DNA of 53,281 nt. Origin: Marinifilum sp. GTDB lineage: Bacteria; Bacteroidota; Bacteroidia; Bacteroidales; CG2-30-32-10. The notes beneath the pieces are model-generated. The model worked only from the letters and a program-made list of their open reading frames with translations. It was not told where the DNA came from and searched no databases. The translations under genes and the position numbers were made by a program. The stretch spans positions 1 through 53,281 of the forward strand of contig DYDE01000012.1 of assembly GCA_020718065.1 (NCBI GenBank). The letters are read 5' to 3'. Shown piece by piece: positions 9,967 through 19,628 of this stretch (position 1 is the first letter of the stretch; the number at the start of each line of letters is the position of its first letter).

Positions 9967-11136
9967 ATGTATAAAAGCGATATACTATTCCCTGTTACTC
10001 AGGTTGGAAGCTGGCCTCGTTCAAAAGTATTACTGAAGGCACTACGAGATAAACAAAAACAACGTATTACAAGAGAAGAATTTGATACTATTGCTAACAA
10101 AGAAGCAGAGCGATGCATAAAGTATCAATTAGATGCTGGGGTTGATATTCTTGTTGAAGGGGAGCATCATAGGGATAATTTTTATTCATTTATTACTGAT
10201 AAGATTGAAGGTACAAAGTTGATGTCTCTTGCTGAAATGCTCGATACAGTTGAGAACAAAGAAAGTTTTGAAGAAATGCTCGATACTCTTGACGTACCAG
10301 CTTCTGCAATAAAAAACCCGACATGTATTGGGAAACTGAAGCGAAAAGAATCATTAACTTTAAATGAATTTAAATTTGTTAAAAGTTTTACTGATAAACC
10401 AGTTAAAATAACCCTTCCAGGACCTTATTTGTTAACCAGAGCGATGTGGGTTGGCTCCTATTCAAAAATGGGTTATAATAATAAATTAGAAATGGCAGAA
10501 GATGTAATTGAAATTCTTCGTCAGGAATTATCTGACTTGCAAGCTGCCGAATGTGAGTTCGTCCAGTTTGACGAACCAGTTCTCACTGAAATTGTGATGT
10601 CAGATGATTGCGGTAGACGAACATTCATGTGAGCTACTCTTGCTACCCGATCTGATTCGGGCACGGAATTAAATTATGCAGCTGAATTAATCAATAAAGT
10701 TGTTGCTGGTTTCGAAAATATTAGAACAGGAATCCATGTATGCAGAGGAAACTGGAGCAGAAAAGAAGAAACTTTATTGACTGGCGACTATTTGCCTTTA
10801 CTTCCTGCATTCACACAAATGAATGTGAACCAATTTGTTTTGGAATATGCCACTCCGAGAGCTGGTGAAATAGAAATTATTGGCAAAGCTCTTGGTAATA
10901 AAGAATTGGGGTTAGGTGTAATTAATCCCAGAACTGATGATGTTGAATCTACTGAATTTATTATAAGTAAAGTAGAAAAAGTTTTAGAATTTTATTCTCC
11001 AGAAAAAATATTTCTCAATACAGATTGTGGTTTTGGTTGTTTTGCTGAAAGATGTGTAAACGATGAAGAAAAGGCATATAGGAAAATTAAACAAATGGTT
11101 ATTGCAGCTAAAATTCTCAGAGAAAAATACAAATAA
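9967..11136 (+). CDS. Candidate selenoprotein: MetE-like (cobalamin-independent methionine synthase C-terminal family) methyltransferase with in-frame UGA at 10630-10632
   Basis: Two track ORFs (9967..10632 and 10777..11136) are in the same frame; the single TGA joins GRRTFM-[U]-ATLATRSDSGTELNYAAELINKV...GIHVCRGNWSRKEE. Zn-ligand motifs HVC, EYATPR and TDCGFG are conserved. Adjacent to sel genes. Confidence 0.88.
10641..10663 (+). promoter_or_regulatory. Putative bacterial SECIS hairpin
   Basis: CCCGA(10646-10650)-TCTGAT-TCGGG(10657-10661), apical loop 18 nt after the UGA. Loop G is not in the first two positions, so not a textbook bSECIS. Confidence 0.5.
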
Positions 11137-11521
11137 TTAAAACCTATTAAAAAAGGTTATTTCTAATTTGAACATCCTGTATTGATAATTAATATCTGAA
11201 ACAAACTATACACAAAATACTTCAAAACTATATTATTATTAAAATACAAATTCTTTACACTTTTACACTAAATAAAATTCATTTAATCTGATTTTTATTT
11301 GCTTTTTTTTTTTTCACGCCTTAGCTTGATTTCAATATTTCATTTATCAAAAAAAAGATTTATTTATTTTTTTTTTACTCTATATTTTTCATAAAAACTA
11401 TTGAAATTATATAAAAAACAGCTTTGTTAATAATTTTATTTGTTAGAATAAATAAATGATATTACATTTGAACGCTATATATAAAATATAATTAAAAAAT
11501 AAGTTATTGCTAAAACAGGAA

Positions 11522-11908
11522 ATGGAAGTTCAGAAGCCAAAAACCATTCTAGTTGCTGAAGACGATTGTTTAAATCAACGTTATATAAAAAACTTATTAG
11601 AAAGTAATGGTTGGCAAGTTGAATCTGTTTTCAATGGAAGTCAGGCTATCGAAAGACTATCTACTCACAAAATAGATGTTGTTTTAATGGATGGACGAAT
11701 GCCTAAAATGGATGGATTTGAAGCCGCTACTCAAATCAGAGAAAATGAAAAAAATACAGGAAATAGAGTTCCAATAATTGCACTTACTGGTTATGCTTAT
11801 GAAGAAGATAAGGAAAAGTTCTTCAAATCAGGAATGGATGATTATGTAATCAAACCTATTGACGAAAATGTATTGTTAAATTTGATAAAAAAACATTTGC
11901 CAGATTAA
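11522..11908 (+). CDS. Single-domain response regulator (CheY-like receiver)
   Basis: ILVAEDDCLNQRYIKNLLESNGW..DVVLMDGRMPKMDGFEA..PIIALTGYA..KSGMDDYVIKPI. ATG at 11522 preferred over TTG at 11507. Confidence 0.93.
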   Translation: MEVQKPKTILVAEDDCLNQRYIKNLLESNGWQVESVFNGSQAIERLSTHKIDVVLMDGRMPKMDGFEAATQIRENEKNTGNRVPIIALTGYAYEEDKEKFFKSGMDDYVIKPIDENVLLNLIKKHLPD

Positions 11909-12804
11909 TTTTCACCCTCTTCCTTATCTTTAAAAATATTAAGTAATAATTCAAGTTCCTTCACTTTGGTTGAATAACCTAATTTTTCGTAAGCATGAAT
12001 AAGATTATATAGCAATCTTTTTATAATTTCTTCATTTGCAGTAGGTTTAAAATAAGTTTGATTTGGTTTAAGTTTAAGTTGTTTTAAAAATAATTCAATT
12101 TCGTTTTTAGTAAAAACAGCTCCTTTATTGAATGGATTAATATAAAAAAGAACTTCATTCTCATTAATAAAAGAAATATTATTTTCAGAAAATTGATTGG
12201 TAAACGCCAAAATAAAATGTTCAGGAAGATTAACACCAAAAACAGGTAAATTATTTTTCTGGGCAATAATAATATATAGTATTGCTAATGAAATAGGATT
12301 TCCTTTCTTTGTTTCCAGTAAAGTGTTAATATATGAGTTTTGTGGAGAATGAAAATTTATAGTATTGGCACTAAAACAATGAACATCAAAAAGAATGTGA
12401 TTGATAATTCGAACTTTTTCAAGAAAAGTAAGATTATCATTTAACTCAAGCCACACATCTTTAGCAATAGCATCAATTTGCGATTTAATATGATCTTCAT
12501 TTAAATCCGGATACTGAAATTTTGTTAAAAGCATATGCCCCAAGAACAAATTTCTAGCACCAAAATGATACCAACTATTCAATTCCATATATACATTATC
12601 GAATTGAATTTTGTGTATTATTTCCTCAATTCGGGCTTGCAAAATACCATCAAATGAGTTTTCCCATGTTTTCTCGAGGTAAGGAATTGCATCAACTCCA
12701 TAAGAATATATTTTTTGCTGAATTTGCTCAAAACAAACCTCATCAGGCTCGTCAAGTAAGCTTATTAATGCTTTTAATTCATCACTAATTGATTTATCAT
12801 CCAT
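11905..12804 (-). CDS. Transglutaminase-like / SirB1-N domain protein
   Basis: 299 aa; NSYINTLLETKKGNPISLAILYIIIAQKNNLPVFGVNLPEHFILAF. Confidence 0.85.
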   Translation of the reverse strand: MDDKSISDELKALISLLDEPDEVCFEQIQQKIYSYGVDAIPYLEKTWENSFDGILQARIEEIIHKIQFDNVYMELNSWYHFGARNLFLGHMLLTKFQYPDLNEDHIKSQIDAIAKDVWLELNDNLTFLEKVRIINHILFDVHCFSANTINFHSPQNSYINTLLETKKGNPISLAILYIIIAQKNNLPVFGVNLPEHFILAFTNQFSENNISFINENEVLFYINPFNKGAVFTKNEIELFLKQLKLKPNQTYFKPTANEEIIKRLLYNLIHAYEKLGYSTKVKELELLLNIFKDKEEGEN

Positions 12805-13023
12805 CTTGGCATTAATTTTTTACAAAATACTTTATGCAAAAATAATCAATTTAAATAAAAAATATCTATAAAACTTATAATACACAATTAACCAGTATCT
12901 TTTATTAAATATAATAATCCATATACAAACTCTTTTCATACATTTAGAAATATATACATATAAAATAAAACTAAATATTAATTTTGCAAAACAACACAAG
13001 AATCTGCTTTTAAGCCAAGAATA

Positions 13024-14862
13024 ATGAAAACAACTTTTTCTGCCAGAAAATTTACCATTTTTGCAATTTTTGCCTTTGTTGGGTTAATATACATAGCAAG
13101 GTTGTTTTATATTCAATTGATAGATCAATCATTCAAATTGTCAGCAAACAACAATGTATTACGCTATATTACCGAGTATCCTGCAAGAGGGCTGATTTAT
13201 GACCGCAATGGCAAACTTTTAGTTTATAATGAAGCAGTTTATGATTTGATGGTTGTGCCAAAATTAGTTAAATCAATGGATACTTCCGATTTATGTAAAC
13301 TAATTGGAATTGATGATTCGACTTTTAAATCCAGACTTGATAAAGCCCGTCAGTTTTCTATTTACAAACCATCTTTTTTCGAAAAACAATTAACTGTCGA
13401 AACTTATGGTTTTATACAGGAAAAATTATATAAATTTCCTGGATTTTATGTACAAGCCCGTACTGTTAGGAAGTATCCTACTCCTATTGCTGCACATACT
13501 ATGGGTTATATAGGTGAAGTCAGCCCCGAAACAACTTTAAAAAACAGTTATTATAAATCTGGTGATTATGTAGGCATTAGCGGAATTGAAAAATCCTACG
13601 AGGAAATCTTACGTGGCAAAAAGGGTGTTAAAATTAAAATGTATGATGTTTTCAATAGAGAAAAAGGAAGTTTTCAGAATGGAAAATACGACACCCTTGC
13701 TGTACCAGGAAAAAATCTTTACACTTCTCTCGATGCAGATCTACAAACCTATGGTGAAAAATTAATGGTCAATAAAATTGGCAGTATTGTTGCTATAGAG
13801 CCTTCAACTGGAGAAATACTCGCTTTGGTATCAAGTCCCACTTACAATCCAAATTTATTAGTAGGAAGAATACGTTCTGAAAACTATAGCAAACTGTTGG
13901 CCGATGAATTTATCCCACTATTCGACAGAGCATTAATGGCACAGTATCCTCCTGGATCTGTTTTTAAATTAGTTAATGGATTAATTGGGTTGCAAGAAAA
14001 AGTCATTACACCAGAAACACGATTTGGTTGTGGTGGTGGTTTTAGTCTTGGGGGTGGAAAATCAGTTGGCTGCCATGGTCATTTTTCCCCAACAGATCTT
14101 TCTCAAGCTATAGCCATTTCCTGTAATACTTATTTTTGTAATGTTTTCAGAGCTATAATGAACGACAATGATTATAACAATACTCGAGAAAGTTATCTTA
14201 ATTGGAGAAAAGATGTGATGAGCTTTGGATTTGGGAAAAAATTCAAAAATGATTTACCAAATGAACTTAATGGCAATATCCCATCTGCAGAATATTATGA
14301 TAAATTTTTTGGCAAAAATAAATGGCATGCTTTAAATATAATTTCATTGTCTATAGGTCAGGGAGAAATCGGCATTACACCTTTACAACTTGCAAATTTG
14401 GCTGCTCTTATAGCAAACAAAGGTTATTACTATACCCCCCATATTGTAAAAGCTGTTGACAAAAAGAATTATGTATTAAATAAATATATAAATAAAAATT
14501 ACACAATGGTTGATCCTATCTACTTTCCAACAATTATAGAGGCAATGTATCAGGTTGTTGAAATGGGAACCGCTACAATTGCTAAAATGGAAAATTTACA
14601 AATTTGTGGAAAAACAGGAACTGCACAAAATCCTCATGGCGAAAACCATTCTGTATTTATTGCCTTTGCACCTAAAGATAATCCCAAAATTGCAATATCT
14701 GTAATTATAGAAAATGCAGGTTATGGTGCTACATATGCTGCTCCAATTGCAAGTTTAATGATTGAAAAATATCTTTATAGAAAAGTGAAACGACTAGATG
14801 TAGAAGCTTCAATGATCAATGCAGATTTAATGACCAAACTCAAGAAAAAAATTAAAAAATAA
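13024..14862 (+). CDS. mrdA: Penicillin-binding protein 2
   Basis: 612 aa; YPARGLIYDRNGKLL, YPPGSVFKL, SCNTYF, CGKTGTAQNPHGENHSVFIAFAP. Confidence 0.95.
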   Translation: MKTTFSARKFTIFAIFAFVGLIYIARLFYIQLIDQSFKLSANNNVLRYITEYPARGLIYDRNGKLLVYNEAVYDLMVVPKLVKSMDTSDLCKLIGIDDSTFKSRLDKARQFSIYKPSFFEKQLTVETYGFIQEKLYKFPGFYVQARTVRKYPTPIAAHTMGYIGEVSPETTLKNSYYKSGDYVGISGIEKSYEEILRGKKGVKIKMYDVFNREKGSFQNGKYDTLAVPGKNLYTSLDADLQTYGEKLMVNKIGSIVAIEPSTGEILALVSSPTYNPNLLVGRIRSENYSKLLADEFIPLFDRALMAQYPPGSVFKLVNGLIGLQEKVITPETRFGCGGGFSLGGGKSVGCHGHFSPTDLSQAIAISCNTYFCNVFRAIMNDNDYNNTRESYLNWRKDVMSFGFGKKFKNDLPNELNGNIPSAEYYDKFFGKNKWHALNIISLSIGQGEIGITPLQLANLAALIANKGYYYTPHIVKAVDKKNYVLNKYINKNYTMVDPIYFPTIIEAMYQVVEMGTATIAKMENLQICGKTGTAQNPHGENHSVFIAFAPKDNPKIAISVIIENAGYGATYAAPIASLMIEKYLYRKVKRLDVEASMINADLMTKLKKKIKK

Positions 14863-16121
14863 TGGCAGGTAGAAAAAATTTACTTTCTAATACTGACTGG
14901 ATTTTAGTAAGTCTTTATCTCATTTTTGTTTTAATGGGGTGGCTCAACATATATGCTGCTGTTTACAACGAAAATCATAACAGCATATTAGATATGAGTC
15001 AGGCTTACGGTAAACAACTTATATGGATAGGCACAGCTTTTATAATAGCTCTGGCAATATTAATTACTGACCAAAAATTCTTTACTGCTTTTGCATATCC
15101 AATATATGGAACCTCCTTATTATTATTAATTATTGTTTTGATATTTGGAAAAGAAGTTTCTGGATCAAGATCCTGGTTTCGTATAGGCGATTTAGCTATT
15201 CAACCTGCAGAATTTGTCAAATTCGCTACAGCATTAGTGTTAGCAAAGTATCTTGGGACTATTAACATTCGTATTCAGGATTTTAAAACTAAATTAAATG
15301 TATTTGCACTTTTACTTTGCCCTGTATTACTGATCCTTTTACAAAACGACACTGGTTCAGCTATGGTTTTTATAGCTTTTATTTTTGTATTATATAGAGA
15401 AGGCTTATCCGGTAATGTATTAATATTTGGGTTATTAATATGCGTCTTGTTCTTTCTTCCATTATTATTTGATAAATTGATAATAATAATAATATTGCTG
15501 GGCATTGGTGGCATCTTGTTCTATTTAGTGAGAAAAAACAAAAAAGACATTATTGCCTTAGTAACAATTGTAGTGCTTTCAATAGGATTTATATACAGTG
15601 TTGATTATTTATACTCCAAGGTTCTCCAACCCCATCAAAAACAAAGAATAGATGTACTTATTGGGAAACAAACCGATTTAAAAGGTGCTGGATATAATGT
15701 AAATCAATCAAAAATTGCTATCGGTTCTGGGGGGCTAATTGGTAAAGGATACTTACAGGGGACACAAACAAAGTATGACTTTGTTCCAAAACAAAGTACA
15801 GATTTTATTTTCTCAACTATAGGCGAAGAATGGGGGTTTGTTGGGAGCTCGGTAGTAATTCTGTTATTTATCTTACTATTTTTTAGGATATTATTTGTTG
15901 CAGAACGACAACGATCCTCACTTACCAGAATATATGGCTATGGGGTAGCTTCTTTATTCTTTTTCCATTTTATGGTTAATATTGGAATGACCATTGGATT
16001 TTTCCCAGTTGTTGGAATCCCATTACCTTTCTTTAGTTACGGCGGTTCTTCTTTATGGGCTTTTACTCTTTTGTTGTTTGTACTGATAAAATTCGATTCT
16101 AATCGGCTATATACATACTAA
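14862..16121 (+). CDS. rodA: Rod shape-determining protein RodA
   Basis: 419 aa; GSRSWFRIGDLAIQPAEFVK, QNDTGSAMVFIAF, DFVPKQSTDFIFSTIGEEWGF, GIPLPFFSYGGSS. Confidence 0.95.
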   Translation: MAGRKNLLSNTDWILVSLYLIFVLMGWLNIYAAVYNENHNSILDMSQAYGKQLIWIGTAFIIALAILITDQKFFTAFAYPIYGTSLLLLIIVLIFGKEVSGSRSWFRIGDLAIQPAEFVKFATALVLAKYLGTINIRIQDFKTKLNVFALLLCPVLLILLQNDTGSAMVFIAFIFVLYREGLSGNVLIFGLLICVLFFLPLLFDKLIIIIILLGIGGILFYLVRKNKKDIIALVTIVVLSIGFIYSVDYLYSKVLQPHQKQRIDVLIGKQTDLKGAGYNVNQSKIAIGSGGLIGKGYLQGTQTKYDFVPKQSTDFIFSTIGEEWGFVGSSVVILLFILLFFRILFVAERQRSSLTRIYGYGVASLFFFHFMVNIGMTIGFFPVVGIPLPFFSYGGSSLWAFTLLLFVLIKFDSNRLYTY

Positions 16122-16134
16122 ACAATATTCTTCC

Positions 16135-16656
16135 TTAAAACAATTGTCTTATTTCGGTTTTTAAATGTTCTGATGCTATAGTAACAGGAAACTTGTTAAT
16201 AAGTACAGATTTTTCAAATATTTTTTTTGATAAATCAGATGCAGTGGCATTATCATTAAGTTCTCCCATAGATGTATTGATAAGTTTTAGCATTTCTTCC
16301 TTTGCGTTTTTTACTAATTCCCAAGCCTGTGAAGAAACATAAACCTGTTGCGACAGATTATGTTCAAATTCTTCTCGGATAGTTTTAATAAGCAACATTT
16401 GATATTGAGAAGCAGAATAATTTGAATTAAAAACTCTAACTAATAAGCTGCTAGGCGAAACACGTTCTAAAAAAAGAACCAATCGTTCATATGCCTGCAG
16501 TCGTATTGGAATAGTTATATTACCAGATAACTTTATAAATTCTAATTGCTTTTTTTTGTTTTCATTTTCAAAAAAAAGTTTAATAACAAAGAAAGATGTT
16601 AAAAAAACTACTATAGATGGTAGTACATATTTTAATATTTCGAATAATTCTGACAT
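16135..16656 (-). CDS. Hypothetical protein with N-terminal membrane anchor
   Basis: 173 aa ORF; one TM segment and conserved-looking IRLQAYERLVLFLERV. Confidence 0.75.
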   Translation of the reverse strand: MSELFEILKYVLPSIVVFLTSFFVIKLFFENENKKKQLEFIKLSGNITIPIRLQAYERLVLFLERVSPSSLLVRVFNSNYSASQYQMLLIKTIREEFEHNLSQQVYVSSQAWELVKNAKEEMLKLINTSMGELNDNATASDLSKKIFEKSVLINKFPVTIASEHLKTEIRQLF

Positions 16657-16838
16657 AAATTTTAGTACTTAGTATTACAAATAAATTGAAACAGATATTG
16701 TTTAAATTAATTAATCGCAAATATCGGAATTTATAAGAAAACTTATTAAAATTAATTTGATTGGTACGTATTTATTTTATTAATTTTGTTGCATACTCAG
16801 TAAAATTAACATATTTATAATAATTCTTTTTTAGCAAA

Positions 16839-18035
16839 ATGGAACATATTTTATCAAACAGAATCAACAATCTTTCCGAATCAGCTACATTAGCAATGGC
16901 TTGTCTTTGCAGAGAACTTAAATTACAAGGACATAATGTTATTGATTTAAGTCTTGGAGAACCCGATTTTAACACCCCAGACATTGTTAAAAATGCAGCT
17001 AAAGCTGCCATCGATAACAATTTTACATTCTATACCCCTGTTTCTGGTTATTTGGATTTGAGAAAAGCTATTTGCAATAAACTTAAAAGAGATAACAACC
17101 TCGATTATGCACCTGATCAGATTGTAGTTTCAAACGGAGCAAAACATTCTATTGCAAATGCGGTTTTGTGTCTTGTTAATCCTGGTGATGAAGTAATTGT
17201 TCCTGCTCCTTACTGGGTATCATATTCCGAAATTATTAAATTAGCTGAAGGGGTTCCGGTTTATATTGAAGCAAAAATAGATTCTGATTTTAAAGTAACA
17301 CCCGAACAAGTTGAAGCTGCTATAACACCGAAAACAAAATTATTTTTATTCAGCTCACCCTGCAATCCCACTGGATCTGTATATTCAAGAGAAGAATTAA
17401 AAAAACTGGCTGATGTATTTGCTAAACATAAAAATATCTACATCATTTCTGATGAAATTTATGAACATATTAATTTTAATGGGGGACATCAAAGTCTTGC
17501 TCAATTCGATTTCATAAAAGAAAACGTAATAACGATCAATGGTGTATCAAAAGGATTTGCAATGACAGGATGGAGAATTGGATATATGGCTGCTCCTAAA
17601 TTTATTGCTAAAGCATGCGATAAACTACAAGGACAAATTACATCTGCGCCAAGTTCTATTGCACAAAAAGCAGCACTTATGGCTATGAATACCGATTTAT
17701 CTGTTGTAAGAGAAATGGTTAAAGTTTTTAAAGAAAGAAGAGACTTGGTATTAAGTCTTCTAAAAGAAATTCCAGGTTTAAAAACAAATACACCTGAAGG
17801 TGCTTTTTATGTTTACCCCGAAATTTCCTATTATATCGGAAAGTCTGATGGTAAAACTACAATAAAAACTGATGATGACTTTTGTATGTATATTTTAAAA
17901 TCTGTTCAGGTAGCAATTGTTCCTGGTTCTGCATTTGGAACACCCAATTACATAAGAATTTCCTATGCAACATCTAACGATTTACTAATTGAAGCAATCA
18001 AACGCATTAAAAAAGCCTTATCAGAACTCAAATAA
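16839..18035 (+). CDS. Pyridoxal phosphate-dependent aminotransferase (aspartate aminotransferase-like)
   Basis: 398 aa; LSLGEPDFNTP, SPCNPTGSVYSREEL, ISDEIYEHINF, VSKGFAMTGWRIGYMAAP. Confidence 0.94.
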   Translation: MEHILSNRINNLSESATLAMACLCRELKLQGHNVIDLSLGEPDFNTPDIVKNAAKAAIDNNFTFYTPVSGYLDLRKAICNKLKRDNNLDYAPDQIVVSNGAKHSIANAVLCLVNPGDEVIVPAPYWVSYSEIIKLAEGVPVYIEAKIDSDFKVTPEQVEAAITPKTKLFLFSSPCNPTGSVYSREELKKLADVFAKHKNIYIISDEIYEHINFNGGHQSLAQFDFIKENVITINGVSKGFAMTGWRIGYMAAPKFIAKACDKLQGQITSAPSSIAQKAALMAMNTDLSVVREMVKVFKERRDLVLSLLKEIPGLKTNTPEGAFYVYPEISYYIGKSDGKTTIKTDDDFCMYILKSVQVAIVPGSAFGTPNYIRISYATSNDLLIEAIKRIKKALSELK

Positions 18036-18061
18036 CAACTATTATTATTCAATCTTAATAA

Positions 18062-18101
18062 AAAAGGGAGTATCGATTTAACGATACTCCCTTTTCTTTT
18101 T
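18062..18101. terminator. Bidirectional terminator between convergent genes
   Basis: AAAAGGGAGTATCG-atttaa-CGATACTCCCTTTTcttttt hairpin. Confidence 0.88.
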
Positions 18102-18116
18102 TGAAAATCTACTAAA

Positions 18117-18455
18117 TTAAATCTTTTCAAGTTTGAAAACAATTTTCATGTCAAATGTTTTATCAGATTTAAAATCTTTAACAACCATGTTTTCCAGTTC
18201 TTGTTTAACATAAACTGTTAATTCTATGTTACGAGAGTAAATATCATTTACTTTGATTTTACCTTTTTTATCAACAACTAAATTAACAAAAACATAGTCT
18301 TCAATTTGCTTGTCTTTTGCAAATGCAGGATATTGTAATTCTCTTTGTATCACTTTTACAATTTTGTTGGTACTTACTTTATCAGGACTATTTCCTGCAA
18401 ATGTTAAACTTACCATAAATATTGTGGCAATTGTCATTAATACTAATTTTTTCAT
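18117..18455 (-). CDS. Small secreted protein, TonB C-terminal-like
   Basis: 112 aa; signal peptide MKKLVLMTIATIFMVSLTFAGN; IQRELQYPAFAKDKQIEDYVFVNLVVDKKGKIKV. Confidence 0.65.
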   Translation of the reverse strand: MKKLVLMTIATIFMVSLTFAGNSPDKVSTNKIVKVIQRELQYPAFAKDKQIEDYVFVNLVVDKKGKIKVNDIYSRNIELTVYVKQELENMVVKDFKSDKTFDMKIVFKLEKI

Positions 18456-18742
18456 AATGTATAAGATTTAAGATTAATTTTTAATTTACAAATTGAGCAT
18501 AGAAATTCCATTGAACTAAATTCAAATTTTAACAATTTAAAATAATTATTGAATTTTTTAACGCTTTAGAACAATTGTTCGTATGCTATTTGTTATTTTA
18601 AACATAAGACGGTCTATTGCATAAATAAGTTACAAAAAAATTTAATTTATTTTCAAAATATACATAAACCCATTATTTATAAAGGAATTCAATATAAAAA
18701 AAAATAACAAAATCTTATTTTGAAATGAATCAAAAGAAAAAA

Positions 18743-19474
18743 TTATTTATTGAAAGATGAAATATTCTTCTCAGCTTTCTCTATATTTTCAATCGTTCCC
18801 AGATCGAACCAATAGGAACCGGAGTGATTATATGCAGCTATTTTATGATTTTCAGCTAAACGAATATAAACATTGGTAATAGAAAACACAGCGTCTTCAT
18901 CTAGATATTGAAAAATGGACGGATTAATTACATGAATTCCACTAAACGCCAGAGGTATTAATTCTTCTGATGTATTATTGCTTTTAATGATTGTATTATT
19001 CTTCAGGTTTTGCCATCCACATAGTTTATTATCTTTATCGAAAAGAAAATAGCGTGAAGTTTCCCGTGGCATTACCGCCAATGTTGCCAAAGATTGTGAT
19101 TGAATATGGCTCTCAATTAAACCATGTAAATTAATATCCGAAAGAACATCCACATTGTGAACAAGAAAAGGTTGATTGTCATTAAAAAACCAGGAGGCTT
19201 TTTTTAACCCACCTCCAGTATCGAGTAACAATGAAGATTCATCTGAGGTCGTTATATTAATGTCAAAATTGTTGTTTTTGTTGAGAAAGTCAATGATTTG
19301 TTCAGCAAAATGATGAATATTAATAATTATATCATTAAATCCATTCCTTTTCAATTTATTAATTAGTATTTCAAGTAGAGGAGTGTTATTAATCTTCACC
19401 AAAGCTTTTGGAATATGATTGGTTAATGGTTGCAGTCTGGTTCCCTTACCTGCAGCAAAAATCATTGCCTTCAT
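18743..19474 (-). CDS. Nucleotidyltransferase (MurU-like sugar-1-phosphate NTase)
   Basis: 243 aa; MKAMIFAAGKGTRLQPLTNHIPKALVKINNTPLLE..VHNVDVLSDI; ends with SGSYWFDLGTIENIEKAE. Confidence 0.9.
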   Translation of the reverse strand: MKAMIFAAGKGTRLQPLTNHIPKALVKINNTPLLEILINKLKRNGFNDIIINIHHFAEQIIDFLNKNNNFDINITTSDESSLLLDTGGGLKKASWFFNDNQPFLVHNVDVLSDINLHGLIESHIQSQSLATLAVMPRETSRYFLFDKDNKLCGWQNLKNNTIIKSNNTSEELIPLAFSGIHVINPSIFQYLDEDAVFSITNVYIRLAENHKIAAYNHSGSYWFDLGTIENIEKAEKNISSFNK

Positions 19475-19599
19475 TTCTTTATCTCTTTGGGTTTACACAA
19501 ATGCTTTTCTTTCTTTGCCGTACTTCCACATTTTTTGCAAATATAATTTGCAATCTCTGAATCTGATTTAATATTATCTTTACAGTTCTTTTTAGTCAT
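19471..19599 (-). CDS. Small (42 aa) zinc-ribbon-like protein
   Basis: MTKKNCKDNIKSDSEIANYICKKCGSTAKKEKHLCKPKEIKK*; overlaps the NTase start by ATGA. Below the ORF-track length cutoff. Confidence 0.6.
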   Translation of the reverse strand: MTKKNCKDNIKSDSEIANYICKKCGSTAKKEKHLCKPKEIKK

Positions 19600-19628
19600 A
19601 GAAATTTAACATTTTTCATCATTATTAT

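Noticed and set aside
10633-11136. Separate gene starting at TTG 10777, with 9967..10632 as a pseudogene fragment
   Set aside because: The frame is open through the TGA, with conserved MetE-like sequence immediately after it and before the TTG; next to sel genes, Sec recoding is the simpler reading, though not proven.
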